From Bosea vaviloviae (GTDB lineage Bacteria; Pseudomonadota; Alphaproteobacteria; Rhizobiales; Beijerinckiaceae), in NCBI RefSeq assembly GCF_001741865.1, contig NZ_CP017147.1:4579001-4643000 (forward strand): a stretch of DNA of 64,000 bases. Direction: 5' to 3'. The notes beneath the pieces are model-generated. The model searched no databases, was not told where the DNA came from, and saw only the letters and a program-made list of their open reading frames with translations. The translations under genes and the position numbers were made by a program. Of this stretch, positions 51,783 through 60,886 are shown one piece after another. The first letter of the stretch is position 1. Each line of letters starts with the position of its first letter.

Positions 51783-52640
51783 ATGTCCCATCCATCACAA
51801 ACCAACTCCGTGAAGTGGAATGACGCGCCGACCAGGAGCATTGATGTTGCTGGGACGACGTTCGTCTACCGGCAGCTCGGGCCCGTGGCCGGTGTCCCGG
51901 TGGTCCTACTGAACCATTGGGGCGCGGTGCTGGATAACTTCGATCCCCGCATTGTCGACGGCCTTGCCGCGAGCAGGCCCGTGATCGCCGTCAACTATCG
52001 TGGCGTCGGCGCCTCGGGCGGCAAGGCGCCGTTCACGGTGGCGGAGATGGCCAAGGACGCAATTGCCTTCATCCGCGCGCTGGGCTTCGAGGAGGTCGAT
52101 CTGATCGGCTTCTCGCTTGGCGGTTTCGTGGCGCAGGACATCATCCTGAAAGAGCCCGATCTCATCCGGAAGGTCATTCTAGCGGGCACCGGACCTGCGG
52201 GGGGCGAAGGCATCGAAAAGGTCGGGTCTGTATCCTGGCCGCTCATCATCAAGGGGCTGTTGACGTTCCGGGACCCGAAATTCTACCTCTTCTTCACCTC
52301 GACCGCGAATGGCCGCCGCGCCGCAAAAGCCTTTCTGAGCCGGCTCCAGGAACGCAAGGTAGCTCGCGACAAGCCGATTGCGATGACGGCGTTCCTGAGG
52401 CAACTCAAGGCGATCCATGCTTGGGGCAGGCAAGCGCGACAGGATCTTGGCACGATCCGGAAGCCTGTCCTGGTCGCGAATGGCGACAAGGACAAGATGG
52501 TGCCCAGCAGCAACTCGCTCGACCTGGCACGCCGCCTGCCGAATGCGGAACTCGTTCTCTATGAGGATGCCGGACACGGAGGCATCTTCCAGTATCACGA
52601 GGCGTTCGTGAGCAAGGCTTTCGAGTTCCTCGCGCGCTGA
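51783..52640 (+). CDS. Alpha/beta-hydrolase
   Basis: A 285-residue alpha/beta-hydrolase. LLNHWGAVLDNFDP (near residue 42) is the oxyanion-hole region with NHWG instead of HGFP, VNYRGVGASGG follows, LIGFSLGGFVAQ (near 116) is the nucleophile elbow G-x-S-x-G, NGDKDKMVPSSNS (near 236) holds the acid Asp, and DAGHGGIFQY (near 262) the catalytic His. ATG 51783 is chosen; GTG 51777 is an alternative. Last gene of the TetR cluster, followed by a good hairpin. Confidence 0.86.
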   Translation: MSHPSQTNSVKWNDAPTRSIDVAGTTFVYRQLGPVAGVPVVLLNHWGAVLDNFDPRIVDGLAASRPVIAVNYRGVGASGGKAPFTVAEMAKDAIAFIRALGFEEVDLIGFSLGGFVAQDIILKEPDLIRKVILAGTGPAGGEGIEKVGSVSWPLIIKGLLTFRDPKFYLFFTSTANGRRAAKAFLSRLQERKVARDKPIAMTAFLRQLKAIHAWGRQARQDLGTIRKPVLVANGDKDKMVPSSNSLDLARRLPNAELVLYEDAGHGGIFQYHEAFVSKAFEFLAR

Positions 52641-52702
52641 TGCCTCCAGGCTAGGGCACGGTCCCGGGACAGCTGGCTCGAGCGCCGTCATGCTCTGGTG
52701 TA

Positions 52703-52727
52703 ACGGCGCATTGATGCGCCGTCTTTC
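52703..52727 (+). terminator. Rho-independent-type terminator
   Basis: ACGGCGCA (52703-52710) and TGCGCCGT (52715-52722) form a perfect 8-bp stem with a TTGA loop, followed by CTTTC. It lies 62 bases after the hydrolase stop and should end the plus-strand cluster. Confidence 0.55.
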
Positions 52728-52834
52728 GGCGCCGCGAATAACCGCATCTGCGCGAGCAAGGATATTTCGTCTGGCTTTTCCCGGGGAAGCCGGGCAGATG
52801 ATTTCCGGAGGAAGCGTCCTGGATATCCGGAGCC

Positions 52835-54070
52835 GTGACAGAAAAGGCCCATAGCGGTTCGGTCGCCGCGCTCGGCGCGATCGTCGCGGGAGCGCTGATC
52901 CTGCAGGTGGCCGGCACGATCGTGAACACGGTCGTGCCTTTGCGTATGGCGATAGCGGACCAGCCGCCGCTCCTGATCGGTCTGGTCGGCTCGGCCTATT
53001 CGATCGGCTTTCTCGTCGGCTGCTTTGCGATTCCCTCGCTCGTGCGCCGCATCGGCCATATTCGCGGCTTCGCCGTCTTCGCGGCGCTTCAGGCCGCCTC
53101 GACCTTGAGCTTTCCGATGATCCCCGAGGCCTTGTGGGGCGTGTCGCGGCTCGTCATGGGCCTGTCGGCGGCCGGTCACGGCATCTGCATCGAGAGCTGG
53201 ATCAGCGGCCAGGCCAAGGGCAGCAATCGCGGCCGCATCTTCGGCATCTACCAGATCCTCAACCGCCTTGCCCTGATCGGCTCCCAGATCGGCGTCGGCT
53301 ATGTCGCGATCCAGGCGCATGACGTCTTTCTCTACGCCAGCATGGCGTTCTCGTTCGCGTTGATCCCCGTGGCGCTCACCCGGGCGCGCGGCCCCGAATC
53401 GAGCGAGGTCGTCTCGGTCAGGCTGAAGACCTTGTGGCGGCACGCGCCGGCGGCCGTCGTCGGCTGCCTCTATGTCGGCCTGATCGGTGGTCCCCTCACC
53501 AATGTCGCGCCGGCCTACGGCATCCTGATCGGCCTCGACCAGCGAGCGACGATCCTGCTGACCGCCGCAATCCAGATCGGCGCGCTCCTGCTGCAATGGC
53601 CGATGAGCCTGCTCGCCGACCGCATCGCCAGCCGCGTCATCATGCTGACGGCCGCGAGCGCGGTCACCCTGGCTGCAACCCTGCTCGGGGTGCTGCTATA
53701 TCTCGGTTCGACGCATGACCGACTCTGGCTTTTCGGCCTGTTCATGCTGATCGGCGGCTGCAGCATCCCGCTCTACACGGTCGCCGTCACCCATGCCTAT
53801 TTTCGCCTGGGGCAGGAGCAGGCTGTCGGGCTTTCGGCCCGGCTGCTCTTTCTCTGGGGCGTGGGCTCGGCCATCGGACCGCTCGCGGCGACGCTGTTCA
53901 TGCAGCTTCTCGGCCCGCAGGGTTTGCTCGCCTATCTCGTCGTGCTGTCGATCGCAACGGCCGCCTATCTCGCCCTGCGCATGTCGCGTAACCCTTCGCC
54001 GGTCATCCCCGAAAGCGAGCGCGGCCGCACGCCGCCGACCATGCCCGACATCGAAATGGGCAAGCGCTAG
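52835..54070 (+). CDS. MFS transporter
   Basis: A 411-residue major facilitator with 12 predicted helices. The N-terminal half has GALILQVAGTIVNTVVPLRM and LVGSAYSIGFLVGCFAIPSLVRRIGHIRGF (motif A region, residues about 48-78), then MGLSAAGHGICIESWISGQ; the C-half shows PMSLLADRIASRVIMLTAA. The pattern is that of YcaD/UMF-like drug or metabolite exporters. A GTG start at 52835 is the only good choice. Its stop TAG forms part of repeat copy E. Confidence 0.85.
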   Translation: MTEKAHSGSVAALGAIVAGALILQVAGTIVNTVVPLRMAIADQPPLLIGLVGSAYSIGFLVGCFAIPSLVRRIGHIRGFAVFAALQAASTLSFPMIPEALWGVSRLVMGLSAAGHGICIESWISGQAKGSNRGRIFGIYQILNRLALIGSQIGVGYVAIQAHDVFLYASMAFSFALIPVALTRARGPESSEVVSVRLKTLWRHAPAAVVGCLYVGLIGGPLTNVAPAYGILIGLDQRATILLTAAIQIGALLLQWPMSLLADRIASRVIMLTAASAVTLAATLLGVLLYLGSTHDRLWLFGLFMLIGGCSIPLYTVAVTHAYFRLGQEQAVGLSARLLFLWGVGSAIGPLAATLFMQLLGPQGLLAYLVVLSIATAAYLALRMSRNPSPVIPESERGRTPPTMPDIEMGKR

Positions 54071-54172
54071 CGCATTTCCGCGTTTCTCCGAATCGCGAAA
54101 CTGCCCTAACTCCTTGTTTTATCGAATTTCCTTCACGCGAACCGGTGTCCACTTCGCTCGAAAATGCCCTAG
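54068..54172. repeat. TAGAGC-type repeat, copy E
   Basis: Bounded by CTAGCGCATTT and AAAATGCCCTAG, which are inverted. Bases 54113-54172 are a near-exact reverse complement of copy D (CTTGTTTTATC, CACGCGAACCGGTGTCCAC, TTCGCTCGAAAA). It begins at the stop codon of the MFS gene. Confidence 0.8.
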
Positions 54173-54202
54173 CGGCGTTCGCATTGACGTTGAAACGCCC
54201 CG

Positions 54203-54350
54203 GTCATCCCGGGCGCAGCCCTCGGGTCCGGCCTTCGGCCGACCCCAGGGCAGCTCCGCATAGACCTGGGATCCATTCCTGAGCACTGATCGGCAAGGCA
54301 CCGGAATGGATCCCGGATCAGCGCCGCTGACGCGGCTTGTCCGGGATGAC
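54203..54350. repeat. Second interspersed repeat family, copy 1
   Basis: 148 bases with terminal inverted repeats GTCATCCCGG (54203-54212) and CCGGGATGAC (54341-54350). Its right half, read as the reverse complement, matches the element at 61457 closely (GACAAGCCGCG, AGCGGCGC, GATCC). The rest of the 54071-54469 gap holds no gene. Confidence 0.75.
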
Positions 54351-54469
54351 TCGCTTCCTGATTTCACGGGGCGCAGCTTGTTCCAGCGCAGCTTCCCGCT
54401 CCTCCCGGGCAATGCCCGGACCGGCGAGAGAGACGCTGGAACGCCCCCCTCTCCCGCCGGTCCGTGGCC

Positions 54470-55339
54470 TCATTCAGCGTAGGATTGCGTCGCCCAGGCC
54501 GCCCGCAGCCTCGGCCCGACCTTGACGCCGAACGGCCCGAACCATTTGTCGAACAGCACCTCGGCCTCACCGGATTTGAACATCTTGCCCATGGCGTGAT
54601 TGACGATCCACAGGATCGTCGGATTGAGCTTGGGCACCATGAAGCCTTGCGGCGCATAGCCGTATTCCTCGCCGACGATAGTCAAGGCGTCAGGGTTCTT
54701 CGACTGCCGGATCAGGCTGTAGAACGCCCCGTTGTCACTGAAATAGGCGTCCGCGCGCCGGGTCTCGACCGAGATCAGCGCAGCGGCATGATCGTCGACG
54801 TTCTGGACGCGGATATTGAGCTTCTTATCGGCGACCAGCTTCTTGAGGTCCGGCTCGCTGCTGCCGCCGGTGGCGACGGCCACGACCTTGCCGTTCAGAT
54901 CCTCGTATTTGGTGATGCCCGAGGCCTTGAGAACCAGAAGCTGGCTCGTCGAGACATAGGAGACGGAGGAGAAATCGACCTGCTTGTTGCGGCCGAAGGT
55001 ATTGACCGTGCCGCCGCATTCGAGATCGACCGTGCCGTTGGCAACCAACGCCTGACGGTTCTGGATGTTGACCGGCACGTATTTGATCTGGATCTCCGGC
55101 AGCTTCAGCTCGGCCTTGATCTCCTCGATGATGCGCTGGCAGAACTCGACCGCGTAGCCGGCCGGCTTCTTGTCATTGTCGAGATAACCGTAAGGGTAGA
55201 GCGTCTCGCGGATGCCCATGGTGATCGTCTTGGTGTCGCGCAGCTTCTTGACGATCGCATCGACCTCCTGCGCCTGGGCGGAGGCCGCCATGCCGAGCGC
55301 CAACAGCGCGCTTGTGACGGTGACAAGGTTCAGTCGCAT
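54470..55339 (-). CDS. Polar amino-acid ABC transporter substrate-binding protein (GltI-like)
   Basis: A 289-residue periplasmic binding protein (SBP_bac_3). The signal NLVTVTSALLALGMAASAQA is cut near residue 23. TITMGIRETLYPYGYLDNDKKPAGYAVE opens the fold, VDLECGGTVNTFGRNKQVDFS (near 105) is the family signature in its glutamate/aspartate form, and YFSDNGAFYSLI follows. Last gene of the minus-strand amino-acid/opine operon, 62 bases after the dehydrogenase gene. Given the enzyme beside it, the ligand may be an opine or N-substituted amino acid. Confidence 0.87.
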   Translation of the reverse strand: MRLNLVTVTSALLALGMAASAQAQEVDAIVKKLRDTKTITMGIRETLYPYGYLDNDKKPAGYAVEFCQRIIEEIKAELKLPEIQIKYVPVNIQNRQALVANGTVDLECGGTVNTFGRNKQVDFSSVSYVSTSQLLVLKASGITKYEDLNGKVVAVATGGSSEPDLKKLVADKKLNIRVQNVDDHAAALISVETRRADAYFSDNGAFYSLIRQSKNPDALTIVGEEYGYAPQGFMVPKLNPTILWIVNHAMGKMFKSGEAEVLFDKWFGPFGVKVGPRLRAAWATQSYAE

Positions 55340-55401
55340 GGTCTTCTCCCGTTTGCCGTAGTCGTTCAGCTCGTCGCCCCGCCCTTCCGGACGCGAGGCC
55401 A

Positions 55402-56472
55402 TCAAAATCCAAGGCGCGCCCGTTCTTGCAGCTCCTCGCGCGTCATCTGCGCGAAGTCGAGAGACGGCAGCAGGTCGTTGTCATCAGCAAAATCACGGCC
55501 ATAGGCGCCCGAAAGCACGGTCAACCCAGCCTCGTGCAGCACCGCCGGACGGTCGACGAGCCGGCCAAGCAGAACCGTCGGCAACAGGCCGAAGGGTGCG
55601 TCCTCCAGCACATAGCGGCTCTCCAGCATCGTCGGGCCGAAGCCGCCGCGCCCCTGGCCATGCAGATTGGCGTTCATCTCCGCGATGCTGGCGACCGGCA
55701 ATTGATAGGAGAAGGCATAGTGCTCCTTGATCGTTCGCACCGAAAGCCCGAAGGCTTCGGCGATCGCCAGCCGCTCGGCGTCGAGCGCCTCCATCACGCG
55801 GCCGACAGCCGGGGTGACGTTCTCGGCCTGGCCCCAGCTCTCGCCGCGCTCCATCCGCGTCAGGTTGAACAGCGCAATCGCAAGATGGTTCTGCGGGTTG
55901 AGATTGCTGAGCGCGATCGCCAAGAGTCCGTCGCGCTTGACGAAACGCTCGCCAAACAGGGTCGTGCAGAGCGCATGACCTTCATCGAGTCCCGCTTCGG
56001 GCACGGTCGCGATATCGATCTTGGAGCGCAGCGAATTGACGCCGACCACGGTCGGGCTGGTCTTGCGGCCGGTCGTCAGCGTCGTGCCCCAGGCGATGAT
56101 CGGCGCGCGAACGCCGCGAGCGGCGAGCAGCTTCGAGAGATAGAGCGCGCCGAACGAGGCGTGCGAACTGATGATGACCGGCTGCCCCTCGCGCAAATGC
56201 GCGGCCGTGGCTTCCAGCGCCATCTTATGGGCATTACCCGGCATCACCAGCATCACCACGTCGGACTCGGTCACCGCCTCCTTGGCGCTGGATGCGATCC
56301 GGGGCTGAAAGCTCGTCTCGATCGCCGTCGTCGCCTGCAGCGGAGCGCCCGCCGCCAGTTCGCGGGTGCTCTGGCCTGACGGCGACCACAGCATCGGGTC
56401 GTGACCACCGACGAAGAGCTGGGCGGCAGCGCCATAGGCCGCACCGCCGGCGCCGAGAATGCTTACGCGCAT
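55402..56472 (-). CDS. Octopine/nopaline dehydrogenase-family protein
   Basis: A 356-residue NAD(P)-dependent enzyme. VSILGAGGAAYGAAAQLFVGGHDPMLW (residues 3-29) is the N-terminal Rossmann turn; VTESDVVMLVMPGNAHKM (near 83) matches the family cofactor domain; the C-terminal octopine-DH domain has EHYAFSYQLPVASIAEMNANLH (near 250), which places the conserved His, and RYVLEDAPFGLLPTVLLG (near 288). Such enzymes make or oxidise opines (N-carboxyalkyl amino acids). In an importer operon, oxidation of an imported opine is the likelier direction. Its start lies 105 bases after an operator-like dyad. Confidence 0.85.
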   Translation of the reverse strand: MRVSILGAGGAAYGAAAQLFVGGHDPMLWSPSGQSTRELAAGAPLQATTAIETSFQPRIASSAKEAVTESDVVMLVMPGNAHKMALEATAAHLREGQPVIISSHASFGALYLSKLLAARGVRAPIIAWGTTLTTGRKTSPTVVGVNSLRSKIDIATVPEAGLDEGHALCTTLFGERFVKRDGLLAIALSNLNPQNHLAIALFNLTRMERGESWGQAENVTPAVGRVMEALDAERLAIAEAFGLSVRTIKEHYAFSYQLPVASIAEMNANLHGQGRGGFGPTMLESRYVLEDAPFGLLPTVLLGRLVDRPAVLHEAGLTVLSGAYGRDFADDNDLLPSLDFAQMTREELQERARLGF

Positions 56473-56576
56473 GGGAAAGATGCCTTTGCTCGATCCTGAG
56501 GGGAAGAACGGTCGCAATGAACGCGCGCGGCCGTGAATGCTTCGGGCAGTGCGGGCATCTCCGCGAGCAGAGACGA

Positions 56577-56591
56577 TCCGTTATAGCGGAA
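56577..56591. promoter_or_regulatory. XRE operator-like dyad before the dehydrogenase gene
   Basis: TCCGTTATAGCGGAA; on the minus strand TTCCGCTATAACGGA. It matches the palindrome at 59361-59378 at nearly every position (TTCCGCTATAgtGGAA). It lies in the 124-base gap between the XRE gene and the dehydrogenase gene, so the dehydrogenase and binding protein likely have a second regulated promoter. Confidence 0.6.
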
Positions 56592-56596
56592 ACGAG

Positions 56597-57190
56597 TCAA
56601 GCTGCCCTGCCTTGCCCGATTTTGCCATAGAGCAGCACCATCAGGCCGCGAGCCGGCCGGTGCGAGGCATTGCTGATGGAATGGGGAACGTCGACGGGAT
56701 AGCGCGCCGTCTCGCCGGCCTTGACCGGATAGGTCGATGCGCCGCTCGTGATCAGGAACTGCCCCGACAGCGCCGTGAAGTGCTCGCAGGCGCCCGCCGC
56801 ATGTGGCGCACTGTCTAGCCTGCCGCCGCCGGCGATCTCGACATCGTACCATTCGGTCGTGCCCGCCAGGCTTGGAGGGCTGAGGATGCGCAGCCGGCAG
56901 GAGCCGTCGGCGCTGCGGATCTCCGGCGTGTGCTCGGACGGGACGATCTCGATCGTGGTATCGCTCGGCACCGCCTGCCCGCCTTGCAGCAGCGCCGCGA
57001 AATCGATCTTCAGCCCCTGCGTCAGGCTCCATAGCACGGCGAAGGTCGGGTTGGCCTGTCCGCGCTCGATCTGCGACAGCATCGACTTCGACACGCCCGA
57101 GAGGCCCGAGAGCTGCTGCAGCGTCAGCCCGCGCGCCTTGCGCTGGCGCTGGATGATCGGTCCGATCTGCGGGGCGCTGAGCTCGGTCAT
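56597..57190 (-). CDS. XRE-family regulator with C-terminal cupin sensor
   Basis: A 197-residue regulator. The N-terminal HTH_3 domain is IIQRQRKARGLTLQQLSGLS then GVSKSMLSQIERGQANPTFAVLW (residues 12-55). A beta-rich cupin_2 domain covers about 105-190 (AGACEHFTALSGQFLITSG, VDVPHSISNASHRPARGLMVLLYG). This MerR-unrelated HTH-cupin class (PuuR/SutR-like) usually senses a small amine or acid. It is encoded inside the operon, nine bases after the ATPase stop, and two matching dyads flank its transcription units. Confidence 0.88.
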   Translation of the reverse strand: MTELSAPQIGPIIQRQRKARGLTLQQLSGLSGVSKSMLSQIERGQANPTFAVLWSLTQGLKIDFAALLQGGQAVPSDTTIEIVPSEHTPEIRSADGSCRLRILSPPSLAGTTEWYDVEIAGGGRLDSAPHAAGACEHFTALSGQFLITSGASTYPVKAGETARYPVDVPHSISNASHRPARGLMVLLYGKIGQGRAA

Positions 57191-57199
57191 GGCGATGCT

Positions 57200-57928
57200 C
57201 TAATGCGTCAGGACCTTGGTCAGGAACTGCTTGGCGCGCTCCGTCGCCGGGTCGGTGAAGAACTGCGCCTTGGGCGTGTCCTCGAGGATCTCGCCGCCAT
57301 CCATGAACAGCACACGGTCGGCCACGCGCTGGGCAAAACCCATCTCATGCGTCACCACCATCATGGTCATGCCGTCCAGCGCCAGCGCCTGCATCACCTC
57401 CAGCACCTCGTTGATCATCTCGGGGTCGAGCGCCGAGGTCGGTTCGTCAAACAGCATCGCCTTGGGGTTCATCGCCAGAGCGCGCGCAATCGAGACGCGC
57501 TGCTGCTGGCCGCCCGAGAGCTGGCTCGGGCGGCTCGTCAGCTTGCTGCCGAGCCCGACCCGGGCCAGGAGCTTCTCCGAGCGGGCGTCGGCCTCGGCCC
57601 GCGAGCGCTTGAGCACATGGATCTGCGCCAGGCTGACATTCTCGAGCGCGGTCATATGCGGGTAGAGCTCGAAATTCTGGAACACCATGCCGATCCGCGC
57701 ACGCAGCATCGGCAGATCGGTCTTCTTGTCCGAGACCGAGACGCCATCGACCGTGATCGAGCCCTGCTCGAACGGCACGAGACCGTTGACGCATTTGATC
57801 AGCGTGCTCTTGCCGGAGCCCGACGGACCGCAGACCACCACGACCTCGCCGAGCTTCACCGAAGCCGAGCAGCCGCGCAGGATCTTCTGCTTGCCATAGG
57901 ATTTGTGCACGTCCTCGAGAACGATCAT
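57200..57928 (-). CDS. Polar amino-acid ABC transporter ATP-binding protein (GlnQ/GltL-like)
   Basis: A 242-residue ATPase. Walker [10 protein letters not shown] is near residue 34, the Q-loop in [19 protein letters not shown] near 80, the signature [20 protein letters not shown] near 136, Walker [16 protein letters not shown] near 158 and the switch His in [16 protein letters not shown]. The last segment [18 protein letters not shown] is the usual GlnQ tail. Overlaps the permease gene by four bases. Confidence 0.9.
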   Translation of the reverse strand: MIVLEDVHKSYGKQKILRGCSASVKLGEVVVVCGPSGSGKSTLIKCVNGLVPFEQGSITVDGVSVSDKKTDLPMLRARIGMVFQNFELYPHMTALENVSLAQIHVLKRSRAEADARSEKLLARVGLGSKLTSRPSQLSGGQQQRVSIARALAMNPKAMLFDEPTSALDPEMINEVLEVMQALALDGMTMMVVTHEMGFAQRVADRVLFMDGGEILEDTPKAQFFTDPATERAKQFLTKVLTH

Positions 57929-58581
57929 CCCGCGCGGCCTTTCCGGTAGAATTCCAGCGCCTTGGTCGATGACAGGCAGATGATCAGGTAGACCACGGCG
58001 ACGAGCGTATACATTTCCGTCGGCCGCCCATCGCGTGCGGCCACGATGCTTGCCGTCGTCAGGAAGTCGTGCAGCGCCACGACATAGACGAGCGAGGTGT
58101 CCTGAAAGACGATGATGATCTGGTTCAGCACCAGCGGCGTCATCGCCTTCAGCGCCTGCGGCATGACGATGTGGCGCATCACCTGCGAGCGCCGCAGGCC
58201 CGTGGCGAGCCCGGCCTCGGTCTGGCCCTGGCGGACATTGTTGATGCCGGCGCGGATGATCTCGCAGTAGAACGCCGCCTCGAACATCACGAAGGCGATC
58301 AGCGCCGAGGCGAGCGAGCCGATCGGCCGGCCGATCGCCAGCGGCACCAGGAAGTAAAACCAGAACAGCACCAGGACGAGCGGCAGCGAGCGCATCACCG
58401 TGACGTAAGCCGCGGCCGGCCCTGCAATCAGCCGGTTCGACGACAATCGCATCAAGGCAAGGCCAAAGCCGATGACCAATCCGCCGATGGTCGCGACCAC
58501 GACCAGCAAGGCGCTGAGCGCCATGCCCTCGGCCAGGAAGCTCCATGATCTTGCGATGACGCCCCAGTCGAAATCGCTCAT
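57925..58581 (-). CDS. Polar amino-acid ABC transporter permease (GltK/HisM-like)
   Basis: A 218-residue inner-membrane permease with about five helices. [32 protein letters not shown] (residues 14-45) and [22 protein letters not shown] (near 60) are typical; the coupling loop is [32 protein letters not shown] (near 115-146). Overlaps both neighbours by ATGA. Confidence 0.89.
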   Translation of the reverse strand: MSDFDWGVIARSWSFLAEGMALSALLVVVATIGGLVIGFGLALMRLSSNRLIAGPAAAYVTVMRSLPLVLVLFWFYFLVPLAIGRPIGSLASALIAFVMFEAAFYCEIIRAGINNVRQGQTEAGLATGLRRSQVMRHIVMPQALKAMTPLVLNQIIIVFQDTSLVYVVALHDFLTTASIVAARDGRPTEMYTLVAVVYLIICLSSTKALEFYRKGRAG

Positions 58582-59297
58582 GAGCCTGCCTTGCGCAGGG
58601 CCGCGCCGCCGACCCTGTCGTCGATCAGGCGCATCAGGCCCGTGACGCAGAGCCCGATCAGGAGATAGCCGATGGTGGCCACGGTGAAGGCTTCCAGGCC
58701 CTGGAAGGTGTAGTTCTCGATATGGCGGCTCTGCGCCGTCAGCTCGAGCACGCCGATCGTCAGGCTCAGCGACGACAATTTGACCGTGACCAGGAACTCC
58801 GAGGTCAGTGGCCCGACGATGGCGCGCAGGCCCAGCGGCACCACGACCAGCCGGAACGCCTGCATTGGACGCAAGCCCGTCGCCAGCGCGGCCGGCATCA
58901 GATGATTACCGACGGCCTCGATGCCCGCACGGACCTGCTCGGCGACGCGTGAGCCCGCAAACAGCCCGATCGCGACCACGGCAGTGACGAATTCAGGATG
59001 GGGCAGATCCCGCTTGATCCAGAGTCCGATGGTCTCCGGCACGATCTCGGGCAGGACGAAATACCACAGGAAGAGCTGGACCAGCGGCGGGATGTTGCGG
59101 AAGACGTCGATATAGATGCCGGCGATCACCCGAAGAATGCCGCTCGGCAAACTGCGGACCACGCCGACGACGAGGCCGACCGAGAGCGCCAGAGCCCAGC
59201 TGACGAGGCTGATCGCAACGGTCCATTGCAAGCCGCTCCAGAGCCACTCCGTATAGGGCTCCTGCAGCAGGATGGACCAGTTCCAGCGATAGTTCAT
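58578..59297 (-). CDS. Polar amino-acid ABC transporter permease (GltJ/HisQ-like)
   Basis: A 239-residue permease and first gene of the operon. [32 protein letters not shown] opens with the GltJ-type periplasmic N-terminus and first helix; [19 protein letters not shown] (near 83) and [37 protein letters not shown] (near 142-178) are the family loops. It forms a heterodimer with the next gene's product. The regulated promoter lies in the 182 bases upstream. Confidence 0.89.
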   Translation of the reverse strand: MNYRWNWSILLQEPYTEWLWSGLQWTVAISLVSWALALSVGLVVGVVRSLPSGILRVIAGIYIDVFRNIPPLVQLFLWYFVLPEIVPETIGLWIKRDLPHPEFVTAVVAIGLFAGSRVAEQVRAGIEAVGNHLMPAALATGLRPMQAFRLVVVPLGLRAIVGPLTSEFLVTVKLSSLSLTIGVLELTAQSRHIENYTFQGLEAFTVATIGYLLIGLCVTGLMRLIDDRVGGAALRKAGS

Positions 59298-59353
59298 GCC
59301 ATCGCAGCGGCGTGGCGTGGAATCCCGGGCCGGTCTCGGATGTCCATCAAGGT

Positions 59354-59393
59354 CTCCGCAATTCCGCTATAGTGGAATAGTTCGATTGCGGAG
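59354..59393. promoter_or_regulatory. Nested dyads, XRE operator/promoter of the opine operon
   Basis: The inner dyad ATTCCGCTATAGTGGAAT (59361-59378) is palindromic except at two symmetric positions. Outer arms CTCCGCAA (59354-59361) and TTGCGGAG (59386-59393) form a further perfect inverted repeat. The inner dyad recurs at 56577. It lies 57-96 bases upstream of the first permease gene. Confidence 0.65.
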
Positions 59394-59479
59394 AGACTTT
59401 GTCAACAGGCTTCGCGGTTTCAGCCGCACCTGCCGGCGCGACCATGCAGGCGGGCGCCAATCCTGATGCGGCATCGGGC

Positions 59480-60697
59480 TTATCGCACCCGCTGCTCCGT
59501 CATCTTCGGCAGGAACCAGGCCAGCAGGCCGATCGCCGGCAGGAACGCGCAGATCCGGTAGACGGTCTCGATGCCGACCCAGTCGGCGAGCTCCCCCAGC
59601 ATGGCGGCGGCAACGCCGCCGAGACCGAAGGACAGCCCATAGAACAGGCCGCCGATCAATCCGACGCGGCCGGGCAGAAGCTCCATCGCGTAGATCAGGA
59701 TCGCCGCGAAAGCGCTCGACATGATCAGGTTGATCACCACCGTCAGCACGCCGGTCCAGAACAGGTTGGCGAAAGGCAGCATCAGCGTGAAGGGCAGCGC
59801 CCCCAGGATCGAGAACCAGATGATCTTGTTGCGGCCGATCTTGTCGCCCAGGATGCCGCCGCCGACCGCCCCGGCCGCCGAGGCCACCAGGAAGAGGAAC
59901 AGCATCACCTGGGAGGTCTGCACGGAAATGCCGAACTTCCCGATCAGATAGAAGGTGTAGAACGAGCTGAAGCTCTGCGAATAGGCGTTCTTGGAAAACA
60001 GCAGGATGACCAGGATCGTGATCGGCAGGACGACGCTCGCGATGCGACGGGTCGGCGGCCCGGCCACCGACGCCAGCTTGACCGCAACCGGAGCGGCCGC
60101 CTGCTGGCTCCGCAGCTGAGCATGGCGCCTGGCGGTCCAGGTCATCAGGATCATCGCGAGGAGTGCCGCGGCCGAGAACCAGGCGAGGCTGGTCTGGCCG
60201 CGCGGCACGATCACGAACGCCGCCAGCAGCGGCCCGAGTGCGCCTCCCGTCTGCCCGCCGAGCTGGAAGATGCCCTGCGCCAGCCCGTGCTGCCCGCCGG
60301 ACGCGCTGCGCGCCATCCGCGTCGCCTCGGGATGAAAGATCGAAGAGCCGATGCCGACGCAGGCAGCCGCCAGCAAGAGCAGCGGATAGTTGCCGGCATA
60401 GGCTAGCCCGATCAGCCCGGCGAGCGTGAAGCCCATGCCGACGACCATCGAATAGGGCATCGGGTGCTTGTCGGTATAGGATCCGACGAGCGGCTGCAGC
60501 AGCGACGCCGCGATCTGAAAGGTCAGGGTGATCAACCCGATCTGCCCGAAATCCAGCGCATAGGCGCTCTTGATGATCGGGTAGATCGCAGGGATCAGCG
60601 ACTGCATCATATCGTTGAGCAGATGGGTCGTGCTGAGCGCGATCAGCACGGGCATGGCGGCGCGCTGGGAGACGCCGACCGGACTATTGAGATTCAT
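59480..60697 (-). CDS. MFS transporter, fosmidomycin-resistance (Fsr)-like
   Basis: A 405-residue 12-helix exporter. LIALSTTHLLNDMMQSLIPAIYPIIK (residues 18-43) and FGQIGLITLTFQIAASLLQPLVGSYTDKHPMPYSM (50-85) are the Fsr-type N-terminus, and CVGIGSSIFHPEATRMARSASGGQHGLAQGIFQLGG (near 115-150) is the family hallmark. A drug or phosphonate-like export role is known for E. coli Fsr; here it is inferred. It is transcribed toward the opine operon but separated by that operon's promoter. Confidence 0.88.
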   Translation of the reverse strand: MNLNSPVGVSQRAAMPVLIALSTTHLLNDMMQSLIPAIYPIIKSAYALDFGQIGLITLTFQIAASLLQPLVGSYTDKHPMPYSMVVGMGFTLAGLIGLAYAGNYPLLLLAAACVGIGSSIFHPEATRMARSASGGQHGLAQGIFQLGGQTGGALGPLLAAFVIVPRGQTSLAWFSAAALLAMILMTWTARRHAQLRSQQAAAPVAVKLASVAGPPTRRIASVVLPITILVILLFSKNAYSQSFSSFYTFYLIGKFGISVQTSQVMLFLFLVASAAGAVGGGILGDKIGRNKIIWFSILGALPFTLMLPFANLFWTGVLTVVINLIMSSAFAAILIYAMELLPGRVGLIGGLFYGLSFGLGGVAAAMLGELADWVGIETVYRICAFLPAIGLLAWFLPKMTEQRVR

Positions 60698-60886
60698 CGC
60701 CGTGTTCTCATGTCGTTGTCGGGGCGTTTTGTCGCAACGGCCCGGACGTGTTCGTCATGGTGGATGTCACGACATGAAACAAGCCGGCAAAATCACGGCG
60801 CCGACCTGCGCGCAGCGCGCGGCGCCAAGTGGGTCACGGGAGCGCCCGCGAAGGGAACGGAACGCTTGACGGCGGTCGGTCCAGGA

